Positions 35,193 through 45,610 of a stretch of DNA of 64,000 bases are shown piece by piece. Origin of the DNA: Hexactinellida sp. DTS-2022 (taxonomy: Eukaryota > Porifera > Hexactinellida); NCBI GenBank assembly GCA_028753945.1, contig JAPNXP010000002.1, positions 5,828,001 to 5,892,000 on the forward strand, written 5' to 3'. Each line of letters begins with the position of its first letter. The stretch's first letter is position 1. The notes beneath the pieces were generated by a model that was not told the DNA's origin, did no database searches, and was given only the letters and a program-made list of their open reading frames with translations. The position numbers and the translations under genes are program-made.

Positions 35193-37985
35193 CAGTAATA
35201 CCTCGTTTTACGCGGTTTTTTTTTACGCGTTTTCGTTTTACGCGGAACAATTTTTATGACCAAAACTTTTTTTACGCGATCCTCAACTCGTTTTACGCGG
35301 TTTATCTATGATTTTCATACAATTAATTCTCTTTTTTATGGATATTTTCGATTATTTTTAAGATTTAGTGGTAACAAAGCGGTTCTACATTTCCAAAAAA
35401 ACTAAAATGGTGATTTAGAGATAGTAGATAGTTAGGGATATGTATTTGTCGTTTAGTAAGTTCATCCAAATATATTATTGGTCAAATGAATACATATTTT
35501 CTTCACTATTCACACTAGAGATACCCAGTTGTGGGAGGTACCCGAAGGTGTAGGGTTGCGGTGTGAAGGGAATTTTAATTCCCTTCACAACACAATTCCC
35601 TTTCTGTCGGAATTCCCAAGTATTCTCACAAGTTGGTTTCTATCAGTATTCCCATAGGTAAAAATAATTTCCATTCAAAACGATATTGGAAATCCTATGG
35701 GAATTCCCATGGGATTAACATACACACGGAAACCTTGGCTATCTGGGAGGTCCGGATGTTGGATTTTTTAGTGTTTAAACACTAGGTATTAAAATTTTTA
35801 TTCGATGTTTATAATATTTGGAAACGCATCTATTGGTTTAGTATGTGTTACTATGAGAATTAAGGGTGCTCTGTACTGATATTTTGACACCCGACGACCT
35901 AATGTTTTTATTGCGTTTTTGGATAGTACTAATATATCTAAGATATCCCTGAAAATATTGGAGTTCTACTATGTATATATCCTTAGTTATGAACTAGACA
36001 ATGTCAATATAGGCCTAATCCATACTAGCCAAATATTTAAAAAAAATTTTTATGTTAGTTTTTAGCGCGAAACATGTCAATTATAAAATATACCTGAGTC
36101 AATACTCAATGTTTTAAATCGAACCGAAATATGCTTTTTCTTTAATCTACTCTATGTTATTGTCATTTTTGTGAAATTGGTCAAAAAAAACCCACTATTT
36201 TTCATTAAAAGTATACTAATTCAATTTTTTTGTATTATATTGCCAAAACTGCCCGCTTTTAAAACATGCGCCTACATATACTGAGCATTTTAAAAAAAAG
36301 TTTGACTTTCTAGAATAAAAATTCTCTTTTTTACATCCATATGCCCAAATGGTCTTTTTTTACACCTTCATAATTAGCATTTAATTAATTTGTGTCGAAG
36401 TGGCTGAGTCCAGAATATGAAAGTGCGAGGAAAGGAGTTCCTAAACTGCATAAAATAGATAATGTCATTTGAAATTGAATTAGACTATTTTTAGCAATTT
36501 AGAGCTAAGCTCTATCTCATTTGGATCAGAAGTTGGATTTTTGTCAGCTTTTTAACATATTGCCACTTTGACACCACCATATTTGGGCATTTGAAATCAG
36601 AACACATCATTCGAATTATAATATAATCCCAAAAGTTTATCCAATGAGTAAGAAATAGAATCATGATGTGACTAGAATTTTAGAGCTAGTCTCTGCTGTC
36701 GAGAGATCAAGAGTTACAATATTTGCTTCGTCATCAAAATTGGGCACATCAAATTACCATATATGGTCATGTTAAAAAGTGTGACACTTAGAGTCCTAAA
36801 ATGTATTATAAACGTATAGCAAGTCAGGTATTTACAGTATTTTCTAATGCCTATGATCATTTTATCTCAAAGCGTTTCTGAAATATCAACAGGTGTGAAA
36901 TGTCAGATTTTTTGCCCCCTTCTGTGGCCCAAAAGTCCATAACTTATCGAATAATGATTGGATCGTGTTGTGTAACGTCTCATTTTGTGCGCAAATGCTA
37001 TTTCCATATTTGTATTAACAAATTGGTGTTTTATATAATACATTATTGTATATTTGAGGGCCTTGAGGTGTGAAAATATGACAAAACAGACAAAACCATA
37101 GTCATAAATTGGTCATAACTCATGATATATTATTGTAAAAGTGTTGAAAACAAATGCTACGCATAGATAAGAAGCTGGCGCATTTTTATGAAGAATAACA
37201 GAATTATTCTGCTGTCCAATTTCCCACAGTAATATATGATCACCGGGTACTTGCATACCCTTCATATTCTTTTATGCCCCTAATTTCCTAATTTTTGACA
37301 TATTCCTGAACTTTTTGACGTGAACCTGTATATTTTGACCTGTAGATTCCGAAATTTTTAATTTTGGGAACAATATATGGCAGTGTAGAATTTTATCACC
37401 TCTTTTGATTTTGAAATTCGGAAAAATTCGTGGGCCGCAGCCTTAGAATGCTTATAAAACCAAAAATAATAATCAGAAAGTCAAAAAATTTCTCTGGGGT
37501 AACACATGATACATCCTCAGACCCTTGAACTAGATTTGAAAAAATTTTCTTATAACATTTTATAACTATAGTTTAGTGCACGACTGCGTATTATGATTAT
37601 TTTGAAAAAATGGCCTTTAGCATCGTTTCTTCTGCAAAAATAAATAAAATAAAAATTATTACTGAGAGGAAATAGTCTCATAATAATATGTTCAAAAATT
37701 CAAAAAGATTCAACAATTTTGAAAAAATGTCATGCCCATATAAGGAAGTCGACGTCTTATTTTATTAAAAAACACCATCTTGATTGAAAATTAAGAAAAA
37801 AAAAATCATAGAAGTCAATCTCTATCTCATCTAGAGTATTCCTAGTAGTAAATTATGCAATTCTGAGAATCACCGTGAACGCCCGAATATCAATACAGAT
37901 TACCCTTAACCGTTTTTTTTACGCGATTTCGTTTTACGCGGGCTTTTCAAGGAACGCATCTACCGCGTAAAAAGAGGGATACCTG
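35193..37985. mobile_element. pogo/Tigger-like element carrying F5
   Basis: CAGTAATACCTCGTTTTACG at the left and CAGGTATCCCTCTTTTTACG from the right are flanked by TA (35191-35192 and 37986-37987). TTTTACGCGG repeats several times near each end. The same left end recurs at 63903. Outside the F5 insertion it is about 750 bp with no transposase. Confidence 0.88.
35864..37905 (-). mobile_element. F5 element, copy 2 (2042 bp), inverted
   Basis: It lies inside TTAA (35860-35863 and 37906-37909), with the same ends as copy 1 in opposite orientation. By eye only scattered single-base differences separate the two copies, so both moved or were copied recently. It is non-coding. Confidence 0.93.
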
Positions 37986-38439
37986 TAGTCTACATTTCTT
38001 TTACTATTCATTTATTCGATCGAGTTTATCAATTATATTCGTTTAAGTTTGTGCGTATTTATATTGAAATTATAGAGAGGACTGGCTTTCGTTAATCAAT
38101 ACAATAGTATAGTAATTACCACTGTCAAGGCTCTGATTCATGCAGTTTTATATGGTATTTGTTAGTTACTTAATATTTATGAACATGTTATTGCTGTTTT
38201 TACGTGAGATCGTAATTCTGTTTCGCGTTCTATAACCCCTTAGCGCCCCCCCCAACGCCCCCTTCTGCATCGCCGCCCCCCAACAACATTTCAGCGCCCC
38301 CCAGGGGGCTCTACGGCCCACTTTGAGAAACACTGCTCTAGTTCAATTAGGTAATTCATGGCTTTCTACTCGGGTGTTCATTTCTAGATTATATATATTG
38401 AAATTATCGTTCAAATTAATTATTTCGAAGACTTCATTT

Positions 38440-38733
38440 ATGTGTTTATCTTTACGCCAATATGTCTCCTCAATACGAATCTTGGAAGAAAATCAAAGGC
38501 AGCGAGATGAGAGAATAGTGTTTTTTCAACAATTTGCGATCATACGTCAAGATATAGATGAATTCAAAGAGGAAATCCTTCAATTGAAACTAAGGCTGAT
38601 CGTTCTAGAGAGTAGTGTGCGGGTTCTAACGCGCCAAATGTCCCATAGAAATCTTAACATAGTTGCTTTATTGACCTATAACATTATATATTCGATATGC
38701 TTTTCATTGTATGCATATATCTTTAACAAATAA
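38440..38733 (+). CDS. Possible small coiled-coil, tail-anchored protein
   Basis: From ATG 38440 a 97-residue product can be read. Residues about 15-75 are rich in Glu, Gln, Arg and Leu with heptad-like spacing (ILEENQRQRDER, IRQDIDEFKEEILQLKLRL), suggesting a coiled coil. The last 25 residues (IVALLTYNIIYSICFSLYAY) are hydrophobic, like a C-terminal membrane anchor. The longer upstream frame would start inside the hAT terminus, so I prefer this start. I recognise no family. It could be a genuine small host gene, an exon, or a virus- or transposon-derived relic. Confidence 0.3.
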   Translation: MCLSLRQYVSSIRILEENQRQRDERIVFFQQFAIIRQDIDEFKEEILQLKLRLIVLESSVRVLTRQMSHRNLNIVALLTYNIIYSICFSLYAYIFNK

Positions 38734-38889
38734 ATTATAAACCCCTATGATACTTTACAATTATATAACTAGGGGGAAGGGAACATAATTCAGTTCTCCA
38801 TTAGCATCAATATTCTACCTAAACTATTCCACTTCATTAAATATAGTCGGTCATTGCAGTCCTTGTTTTCATTTGCAGTAACAATATTA

Positions 38890-39195
38890 TATAGGAGGGT
38901 TAAGTTTGGCCGGACAACTTTAACTGATTGGACAGAGAATATGTAAAGCAGAGATTCGCAACTCTATAGTGATCTACCGAAGAATGGGATTATGAATTTG
39001 ATTTGAAGGATCATCTCCCTATTAATATTTTACATCTCTCATGGAGTGTGAGTTATGAGCAATTTGGTATATTGTCACACGTTCAAAAATGTTACATTTA
39101 AGTCATAATTCCTTGGTAGGTGCGAATTTTTATTTAAGACTCGAACTTGTCCTTGCCAGCCCCAAAAATACCCCTGCATGTCAAAAGTCAGCCCT
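38890..39195 (+). repeat. F10 repeat, copy 1
   Basis: Matches 44490-44805 in the same orientation (shared CATCTCTCATGGAGTGTGA-like segment, CATAATTCCTTGGTAGGTG, AAGACTCGAACTT, GTCAAAAGTCAGCCC). No coding content or boundaries found. Confidence 0.5.
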
Positions 39196-39490
39196 GCGAC
39201 TATATTCAGAGAAATCTTCATCCCGAAATATTTAATACTTTAGGTGATATGGAACTGAAACTAATTAATCGTAATATTAATGTACGAATTTTCGAAATTA
39301 TTTCCTTTCGCAAATACTCTCCAACATGTACACGTCTGCAGAAAAATCTAATAGGTTTTGATGATCTGAGAAAAATGCATTATTTAGACAAAGTTTCAAA
39401 ATACTTCTATTTAAGTGTTATATTAATTTGAATCAAAAAAATGAGAATAATCATGAATCATTGTCTTAGTTTCAATATCTGAATACATAT
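39195..39490 (+). mobile_element. F7 fragment
   Basis: The segment from GAGAAATCTTCATCC through TCTCCAACATGTACACG to GATGATCTGAGAAAAATGCA follows the F7 copy at 5930-6240. Both termini are lost. Confidence 0.65.
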
Positions 39491-39589
39491 TTTCTGGTAA
39501 ACATGCCCCGTTACGAGGGAGTGCCCCGATATGCGGGGTTCTTAGAGAACTGCAATATGTTGGTTAAAACAATTAAGTTAGCACCTGCA

Positions 39590-40437
39590 CAACAAATCTT
39601 ACACATATATTCAAAACGTAGAGTTAACAGTATTTGTGATAATATTTTCTTCAAAAATAACATCATTTGTAATCAGGGTTGCCAATCCAATCCAATCGAG
39701 AAGATTATCGATGGCCGAATGCTGCATTTTTCATCGATTGGATTGCTTCGATTTTTATCGATTGTGTTGTTGATTGGATTGCTGCATTTTTCATCGATTG
39801 GATTGCTGCATTTTTCATCGAATGGATTGTCAATTGGATTGCTTCGATTTACCATTTGGATTGTCGATTGATTGCTGCATTTTTCATATATTGGATTGTC
39901 GATTGGATTGCTTCCATTGTTATCGATTGGATTGCTATAGAATAATTTTTATAGATTTTTATCGAATGTTTCTTTTTGACCATAAACTATAGTATACATA
40001 GTGTTTCACTAAGTAATAACGCTAAACAAAAACAATTGAAACAATCCAAAAAACAATCCAAAAAAATCGAAAAAACAATCGATGATATTTTTGATTGTCG
40101 ATTTCGATTGGATTGTTATCCGAATAATCAATTGGCGAAATTTGGATTGCCGATTGTCAAAAAATAGCTCGATTGGATTGGATTGTCGATTGGATTGGAT
40201 TGGCAACCATGTTTGTAATGCAATGCATATCTAGTAAGTGATTTCAAAAAATCACTGAATTTCTGTGTATTCCATAATCCCTGGATAGTTTGAAATTATG
40301 ACAAGTTCATCGTAACTCCATTGTTTTAAGATAAATTCTGATAGATGGAAATGCTGCCCCCCTGAAAAATTGGTTGCCCCCCGTGCCCCCCCTGTTCGAA
40401 AATCCTGTCGCCGCGCATGCTGCACAATGTTTTGGCA
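39590..40437 (-). repeat. F9 repeat, copy 2, split by a hAT MITE
   Basis: In reverse it matches the copy at 11046: GC-rich start near 40437 (CATGCGCGGCGACAGG), CAATGGAGTTACGATGAAC, CAAACTATCCAGGGATTA, then, beyond the inserted MITE, ATTATCACAAATACTG. The MITE (39674-40211) sits in the middle with its own duplication. Confidence 0.6.
39674..40211. mobile_element. hAT MITE built of GGATTG/CAATCC repeats
   Basis: Ends CAGGGTTGCCAATCCAATCC and, from the right, CATGGTTGCCAATCCAATCC are inside the 8-bp duplication TTTGTAAT (39666-39673 and 40212-40219). The left interior is a tandem array of a roughly 25-base unit (ATCGATTGGATTGCTGCATT). The right interior has CAATCCAAAAAA units. Its many reading frames are by-products of these repeats. 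Confidence 0.88.
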
Positions 40438-40879
40438 TGCCTAGTATTCGAGTAAACCATTCTCTAAGACACTGATAAACAAAATACTATTATAAAGAGC
40501 GATCAATAATAATGAAAATTAGTTCAACTAATCTAATTAGATCAGTATTAGTAAATCCATAACTAACCTGATTTTCCAAATGTAAGCATCAATGCTAAAA
40601 AATGAATCAGGTTCTTTTATAATATTTACTTATAACATGTACAGAACTTTCTAGAAAATTAATCAAATAAATTGCTTTCATTTGTGCACTCTTCAAATTA
40701 TCCTTTTAACGCTACCTACGACTACTATTTTCCCATTTTTCCAGAAAAAAAAATCTTTTGTTCTAAAGTTAACTTTTTGTTTATAGACACCTCTGCCAAT
40801 TCCTAAGAAACTGGCAAAATCAGATTTATCATATTTGAATTTTTTGGCCACATAACTAGTCATAAACTCCAACCAGTGG
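40438..40879. other. AT-rich stretch, no gene seen
   Basis: I see no supported feature before the transposase remnant. Confidence 0.4.
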
Positions 40880-41759
40880 GCTGGTTATTGTACAGAACAG
40901 GGGAAAGAGTCCTGAAGAAATACAGAAAGCTCTCTACGTCCTTGCCGATCACCTTGTTGAGAACCATGATAACTGTCCTCATACCAGAGATTCGTGGTGC
41001 TATATGGGGAAGAATATTGCTGAAGTAAAGGATGACGACACAATTTCACCGGTGAATCTCCGGGCCCCATACCTCACGGCACCAGAACTGGCTCGCCTCT
41101 TGGATGTCTTTCAGAAGTTCGCGAGCATTGCTTTATGTTCCGCCGTAACCCTTGGCAAGACGCAGAACGCGAATGAATCTCTGCACTCCGTCCTATGGCA
41201 TAACGCGCCGAAAATCAAGCGTGTCGGCCAGAAGTCCCTCCAAGCCTCTGCAGCGCTGGCGGTCACCACTTTCAACGAGGGCTCTATGTCTCTGGCTAGC
41301 GTGCTTACCAACTTAGGAGTAGCCTGTTCACATAAGACCTTGCTCTATTTCGCGAGAAAGGACAAAGAACGCAACCGGTGTCGTATCAAAGCTGTCTCTG
41401 AAACCCAGAAGAGGAGACGAAGGTTACTCCAGTCCCAGTTTCTGACCGCAGAATCTTCCAGACGCAGGCGGGAAAAGGCTGGGGCAAAGTATAAGTCCAA
41501 AGCCTTTGGTAGTGAAGCTTCATCGAGTACCCCTGCGAAGAAAGCCGTTGCAAAAGCGTCCACTGGTGACGGATCAGACACCGTTTGCGAAGAGTGCCAG
41601 TTGCGAAATTGTCCGATCGGAAGAAAGCGGAAGACCGATGACTGGGTGTTTTGCGAATTCTGCGACCAGTGGTATCATGCTAGGTGCATGAAAGTGACCC
41701 TGAAGGAAGTAGGAGATGAACCATTCCAGTGTTTCGACTGTGAAGAGCAAGATCCTTAG
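40880..41759 (+). pseudogene. C-terminal part of a Mutator/Kolobok-type DDE transposase with a PHD-like finger
   Basis: The frame is open from about 40880 (with no start of its own) to the stop at 41757-41759. First comes CPHTRDSWCYMG (about 40975-41010), then TQNANESLHSVLWHNAPK (about 41160-41210) and AVTTFNEGS, the C-terminal end of the catalytic region in this family. A basic linker rich in Lys/Arg follows, and last a cysteine finger (C-x2-C..C, WVFCEFCDQWYHARC, CFDC; about 41580-41750) in PHD order. The gene at 52823-54820 is a homologue with the same final finger. The N-terminal half with the first catalytic aspartates is missing, so it is a truncated copy. The finger would be expected to bind chromatin or DNA; that is inferred. 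Confidence 0.65.
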
Positions 41760-42887
41760 ATATATTTGTGTTAGTAACCTTAGATTGCATGTATTTGTCT
41801 TGAATTTGTCTTTCTTCCTCATTATCTCCAAATAAATTTATTGCAATACTGAATATGAGAGAATCTAGTGAACTCCGAAAGTATTTATAATAGAAACTAT
41901 AAATTTGGGGGTTATGTAGTATACATATATATGTAAAACAATAGCAGAGCGTTTTCTAACTTTTTATTAATTCAAATTGTTATAAGGCCAAGAATCCCAA
42001 AAAAGTACAAATTCCATACGTAATTGGACCTAATATATTAATATTCTAATTAACTAAATTAATTTTGACAAAATTGGAGATTTTGGCGGGTACCCGTATC
42101 GAACGCATATTGATTTGACGCGTTGCGAGTTAAAAGCAAAGTAATTCATGCTCTCGTCATTTTCTACTAGGAAAATCTCTTGCTTAGTTACTATAGCAAC
42201 GGAAAGTATGTATTTACATATTTGTGTCAAAACTATTTTGAAAATCTATGATTTTTTTTATAAAATAATTACTATATAGTATGTTATAGGAACTGAAGCA
42301 CTAATTGAATTGAGTCCGTCAAGTCCTTTTTTTTTACCCATCACAAGCATTCTCAAGTAGTCGTAGGTAGCGTTAAGTAGCACATCTAGAAGTGAGCAGG
42401 AACCCACCATAAGCCCCTATGTCTGTCTTCTCACAAGAAGTGGAAGATAGTAGGTACGTTTTTGTAAAATAATGTGTTGTGTACAGTAACAGATTGATGA
42501 TGATCACAACTAGGCTTTAAGTATATCATATATATGAACTCTAAGTTCTCTAACTCGTAACACTATGCAGAAAATATATTTTATCTTATCTTGAGTTTTA
42601 GCTTTGTTTAAACAGTGAAGCATAGCGTACTCTATAAAGAGCCAGACAGTAAGTACCAGCGTTTAATCACCTTGTCGTATTTCTATATCAGGGAACATTT
42701 TTCCAGAAAGTAGAAAATTAAGCAAACAAACATTACAAGTTTCAGACAATCATTAATTTCCCTCTCCAAAATAGTCAATCACTTAACTGAGAGATGTGGT
42801 TTAGATTATGTCTAACCTATTTCCTTCAAAACGATCCATTACACCATCATTTTGGTCTCTATCCTATGATGGCTGGTGCACAATATC
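41760..42887. other. AT-rich stretch, no gene seen
   Basis: Contains only short frames. I see no recognisable repeat end apart from a short GC-rich piece near 42085-42130. Confidence 0.4.
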
Positions 42888-42895
42888 ATCTAACT

Positions 42896-43706
42896 CAGGC
42901 CTTCCCAAATTGCGGCGCGGGCGCCATTTGTGGGAGCGGAATATTTTCATGTGTCGCGACAACAATTTATTAAAAGTTCAATTAACCAATAAATCAGAGC
43001 TGCCAAGTCTCCGTAAATTCACCTAGACTACTTATTACAGGATTGTATATAAATTATTTATTTGTTTCTCAAATCAAATCAATTCAAATCATATCAAATC
43101 AAATATTTTTAAATTTTACATGATTTCAAATCAAATTAAATCAAATATTTGAAATATTTGATTTGATTTCCAACACTGCTACTCATGACCTACTTAATAT
43201 ATGGCCGTATATGTCACCGAGAAGGCCAAGAAAATAGAAGCCCACTTTATAAATTTCATTGTAGGACAAACCAACCCTCCCTATTGTCATTATTTGGGTT
43301 GGATATGGTGCAATCAACCATTGCGAGTACATTAGAACCACTTTTGAGGATCTAAGATTTGTGGTTAAGCTGGTTTCTTAGTCTGAAATTTAGGGAATCA
43401 TATTTATGTTATTTGCAATAAATGCAAGCATTTCCAGTAACAACAAACATTTTAAGCTATTTCTATAGTAGATTAAATCACTTTGAGATTCTTAACCACT
43501 TAGAAAATGACAAAATAAGAGATTATCTCGTATCGATATTGTAAACTACCTACGAAGTATCCTTAATACTTTGTTAAGAAACCTGCCGAATTGCATTTTC
43601 ATTATAAGTCGAAATTCATAATTTAAGAGAAGTTCAAGGTAGTGGCGCTTCATAAAGTCCCATCAAAGGTATATGGCGCTCCATCCAATTTAATTGGGAA
43701 GCCCTG
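42896..43706. mobile_element. hAT MITE
   Basis: CAGGCCTTCCCAAATTGCGG at the left and CAGGGCTTCCCAATTAAATT from the right lie inside the 8-bp duplication ATCTAACT (42888-42895 and 43707-43714). It is 811 bp, with no transposase. The interior contains CAAAT-repeat palindromes (43060-43170) and an F6 arm. Confidence 0.88.
43190..43375 (+). repeat. F6 arm, solo copy
   Basis: About 185 bp matching the left arm of the foldback at 1540 (ACCTACTTAATATATGGCCG, CACCGAGAAGGCCA, GATTTGTGGTTAAGCTG). It lies inside the hAT MITE and has no partner arm nearby. Confidence 0.65.
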
Positions 43707-43889
43707 ATCTAACTTTTGCCAGATTCTTATAACAGAGCATCGGTTGAAACTAGCAAGTTTTTGAAATTATTACAAATACACCGGATCCTGGTAAAACTTC
43801 ATTTTCTTCTTCTGTCGAAGAGCTTTGCAAGGCGACCTTTAATATAACTGATTACGCAGAAGATCTAAATGATTTATCGAACATTCACC

Positions 43890-44000
43890 TAGATCATAGG
43901 TGGGAAAAGTGCGACCCGCGGGCCGCTTGAAGCCCGCTTACAAATTTCTGCGGCCCGCGAGAATTGTCTCAACTTATACTGAATGCGGCCCGCTGAACTT
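43890..44000 (+). mobile_element. hAT-type terminus (GCGGCCCGC style), solo
   Basis: ATAGGTGGGAAAAGTGCGAC followed by CCGCGGGCCGC and CTGCGGCCCGCGAG resembles a common hAT 5' end. No right end or duplication was found. Confidence 0.4.
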
Positions 44001-44114
44001 TACATAGCACTTTTAGAATAAATCCCTCATAGCTGATGCGTTCACTACGCACGCATCACATGAAGGACAACAATTTCGGTACACGGTTGTTCCTCAGTGT
44101 TCAGACATGCTAAA

Positions 44115-44275
44115 TTTGTCATCTATTGTCACTTACTACAATGAACTGTTCGTGATGAATAGTTGATAATCTATTGTCGCCTACTACAATGAATAGTTCG
44201 TGATGAATAATTGATAATCTATTGTCACCTACGATTAATTGGTTGTAATGATATGTTCGTGATGAATGGTCTTGC
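44115..44275 (+). repeat. Tandem repeat, three units of about 58 bp
   Basis: TCTATTGTCNCCTACTACAA and GTTCGTGATGAAT recur three times with modest divergence. No coding value. Confidence 0.65.
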
Positions 44276-44377
44276 TTCCGCTAAAGTTGGGTCGATATAT
44301 TTGTATAAATAACCGACTAACCGACCTTGTTAATATTTCATAAATAGTACTTTGTTTTCATTTTATTATTAAATGTT

Positions 44378-44436
44378 ACTTAAGATCTGAGTGTTAGGTT
44401 AACTTAGGTAGTTAACCAAACACTCAGATCTTAAGT
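44378..44436. repeat. 26-bp inverted repeat (hairpin)
   Basis: Arms 44378-44403 and 44411-44436 (starting ACTTAAGATCTGAGTGTT) are complementary with one mismatch around a 7-base loop. No flanking duplication. Confidence 0.75.
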
Positions 44437-44443
44437 GACAGTT

Positions 44444-44468
44444 GCTACATCTAGGTCCTAGATGTAGC
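44444..44468. repeat. 12-bp perfect palindrome
   Basis: GCTACATCTAGG and its complement are separated by one base, eight bases after the previous hairpin. The two may form one double stem-loop. Confidence 0.65.
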
Positions 44469-44489
44469 TACTTTGCAAAGTTGAGCTTT

Positions 44490-44805
44490 AGTTGCTGGGT
44501 ACTGCATTATCATGATGAGGTAATAATTAGAAATACTTTTGATTGGAAAATGAGCAAGCATATTTGTGATTTTGGTGGGAGATATGTAGGTGCTACTAAT
44601 ATACATATTGTATTAAATCTTCACGTTTCTACCTCTCATGGAGCGTGACTTGTAAGCTAATAGGTGGATTTTCACATTTGCGAAAAGGTGACAATGACGT
44701 CATAATTCCATGGTAGGTGTGAATTTTTGGTTCCAAGACTCGAACTTTCCGAGCCAGACCCAAATACCTCTACATGCCAAAAATCAGCCCCTTGGGTCTT
44801 GTAGT
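44490..44805 (+). repeat. F10 repeat, copy 2
   Basis: Matches 38890-39195 (CTCTCATGGAGCGTGACTT, CATAATTCCATGGTAGGTG, AAGACTCGAACTTTCC). Neither copy has a visible terminus. Confidence 0.5.
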
Positions 44806-45610
44806 TTCTTCAATCAACTCTGAACATAGTAATATATACATATTTATAAAGAATATTTGTGTTAAAATGACCTTTAGGTGACGTGGAAAAAGGTCAAAAG
44901 TGTAATTAATTAATTTATCATCCCTGAAAATCCCATGTTAGACACCAAGATGAAGGTTATAGCATGTGTACAACCCAAGATATGATGGGACCCAAATTGA
45001 ACTTGGGACCCAAGTTCCGTAACCCGAAGATTGCCAGATACGAGTCCTTCTATTTAAGTAGTCTATGCTTCAATATCACTTAATGCTTATTATCTAACCA
45101 ATTCAAAAACATGAACGCTTGAATTAGATGGAAAGAAGAAGAAAAGCAAAATTACTGAAATTAAGAATTAACTAGATAGGTAGTATACAGCCTACACATG
45201 GCATTTCCACATAATTTTGCACTACCTCTAATAATAACTGTTTTCGTTAGTATATTATTGATTATATACTCTGAGTGATTTTAATGACATTCCTTGCTAA
45301 GTAAGATCAAATGGGAATTCTTGGAATAAAATTAAATACTGCCTTTCTGATGCATCCATAGTCCAAATTTTCATTATTGTATCCTGGTCTTATATTACGC
45401 ATGTCACTGGGCCTCTAATAACAATCTGTTCAGAACTAATGCGGGAAATGCGATTACAGCAGACATAGGCGCAGCTTTCTTAAGGTTTCCAAAAAAATTG
45501 GACGGGTCCATCTCAGATTCTGAGCCGACCATTTTGAGAGGTGTTTCATATCAAAATATGGTCTAGGCTTTCAGTGTTTTAAGTGCTTATTTTGAATGTA
45601 GTCGAATTAG
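44806..45610. other. No gene seen
   Basis: AT-rich, no supported feature. A CAGACATAGGCGCAGC-like sequence near 45461 could be the 5' end of the downstream hAT element, but no partner end was found. Confidence 0.35.

Larger units (their letters stand above)
35052..38335. mobile_element. hAT MITE carrying pogo and F5
   Basis: Ends CAGTGTTTCTCAAACTTTTT and, from the right, CAGTGTTTCTCAAAGTGGGC are classic hAT termini. The 8-bp duplication CTCTAGTT is at 35044-35051 and 38336-38343. Subterminal C-runs (GCGCCCCCC) occur on both sides. The original element is only about 490 bp; the rest is the nested pogo element. Confidence 0.93.

Noticed and set aside
39130..39150. tRNA-like GACTCGAAC boxes here and at 44735
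   Set aside because: Both belong to the F10 repeat; no A box, cloverleaf or acceptor stem could be built.
39673..40206. Four overlapping frames as repetitive proteins
   Set aside because: All lie inside the GGATTG/CAATCC hAT MITE and are by-products of its repeats.
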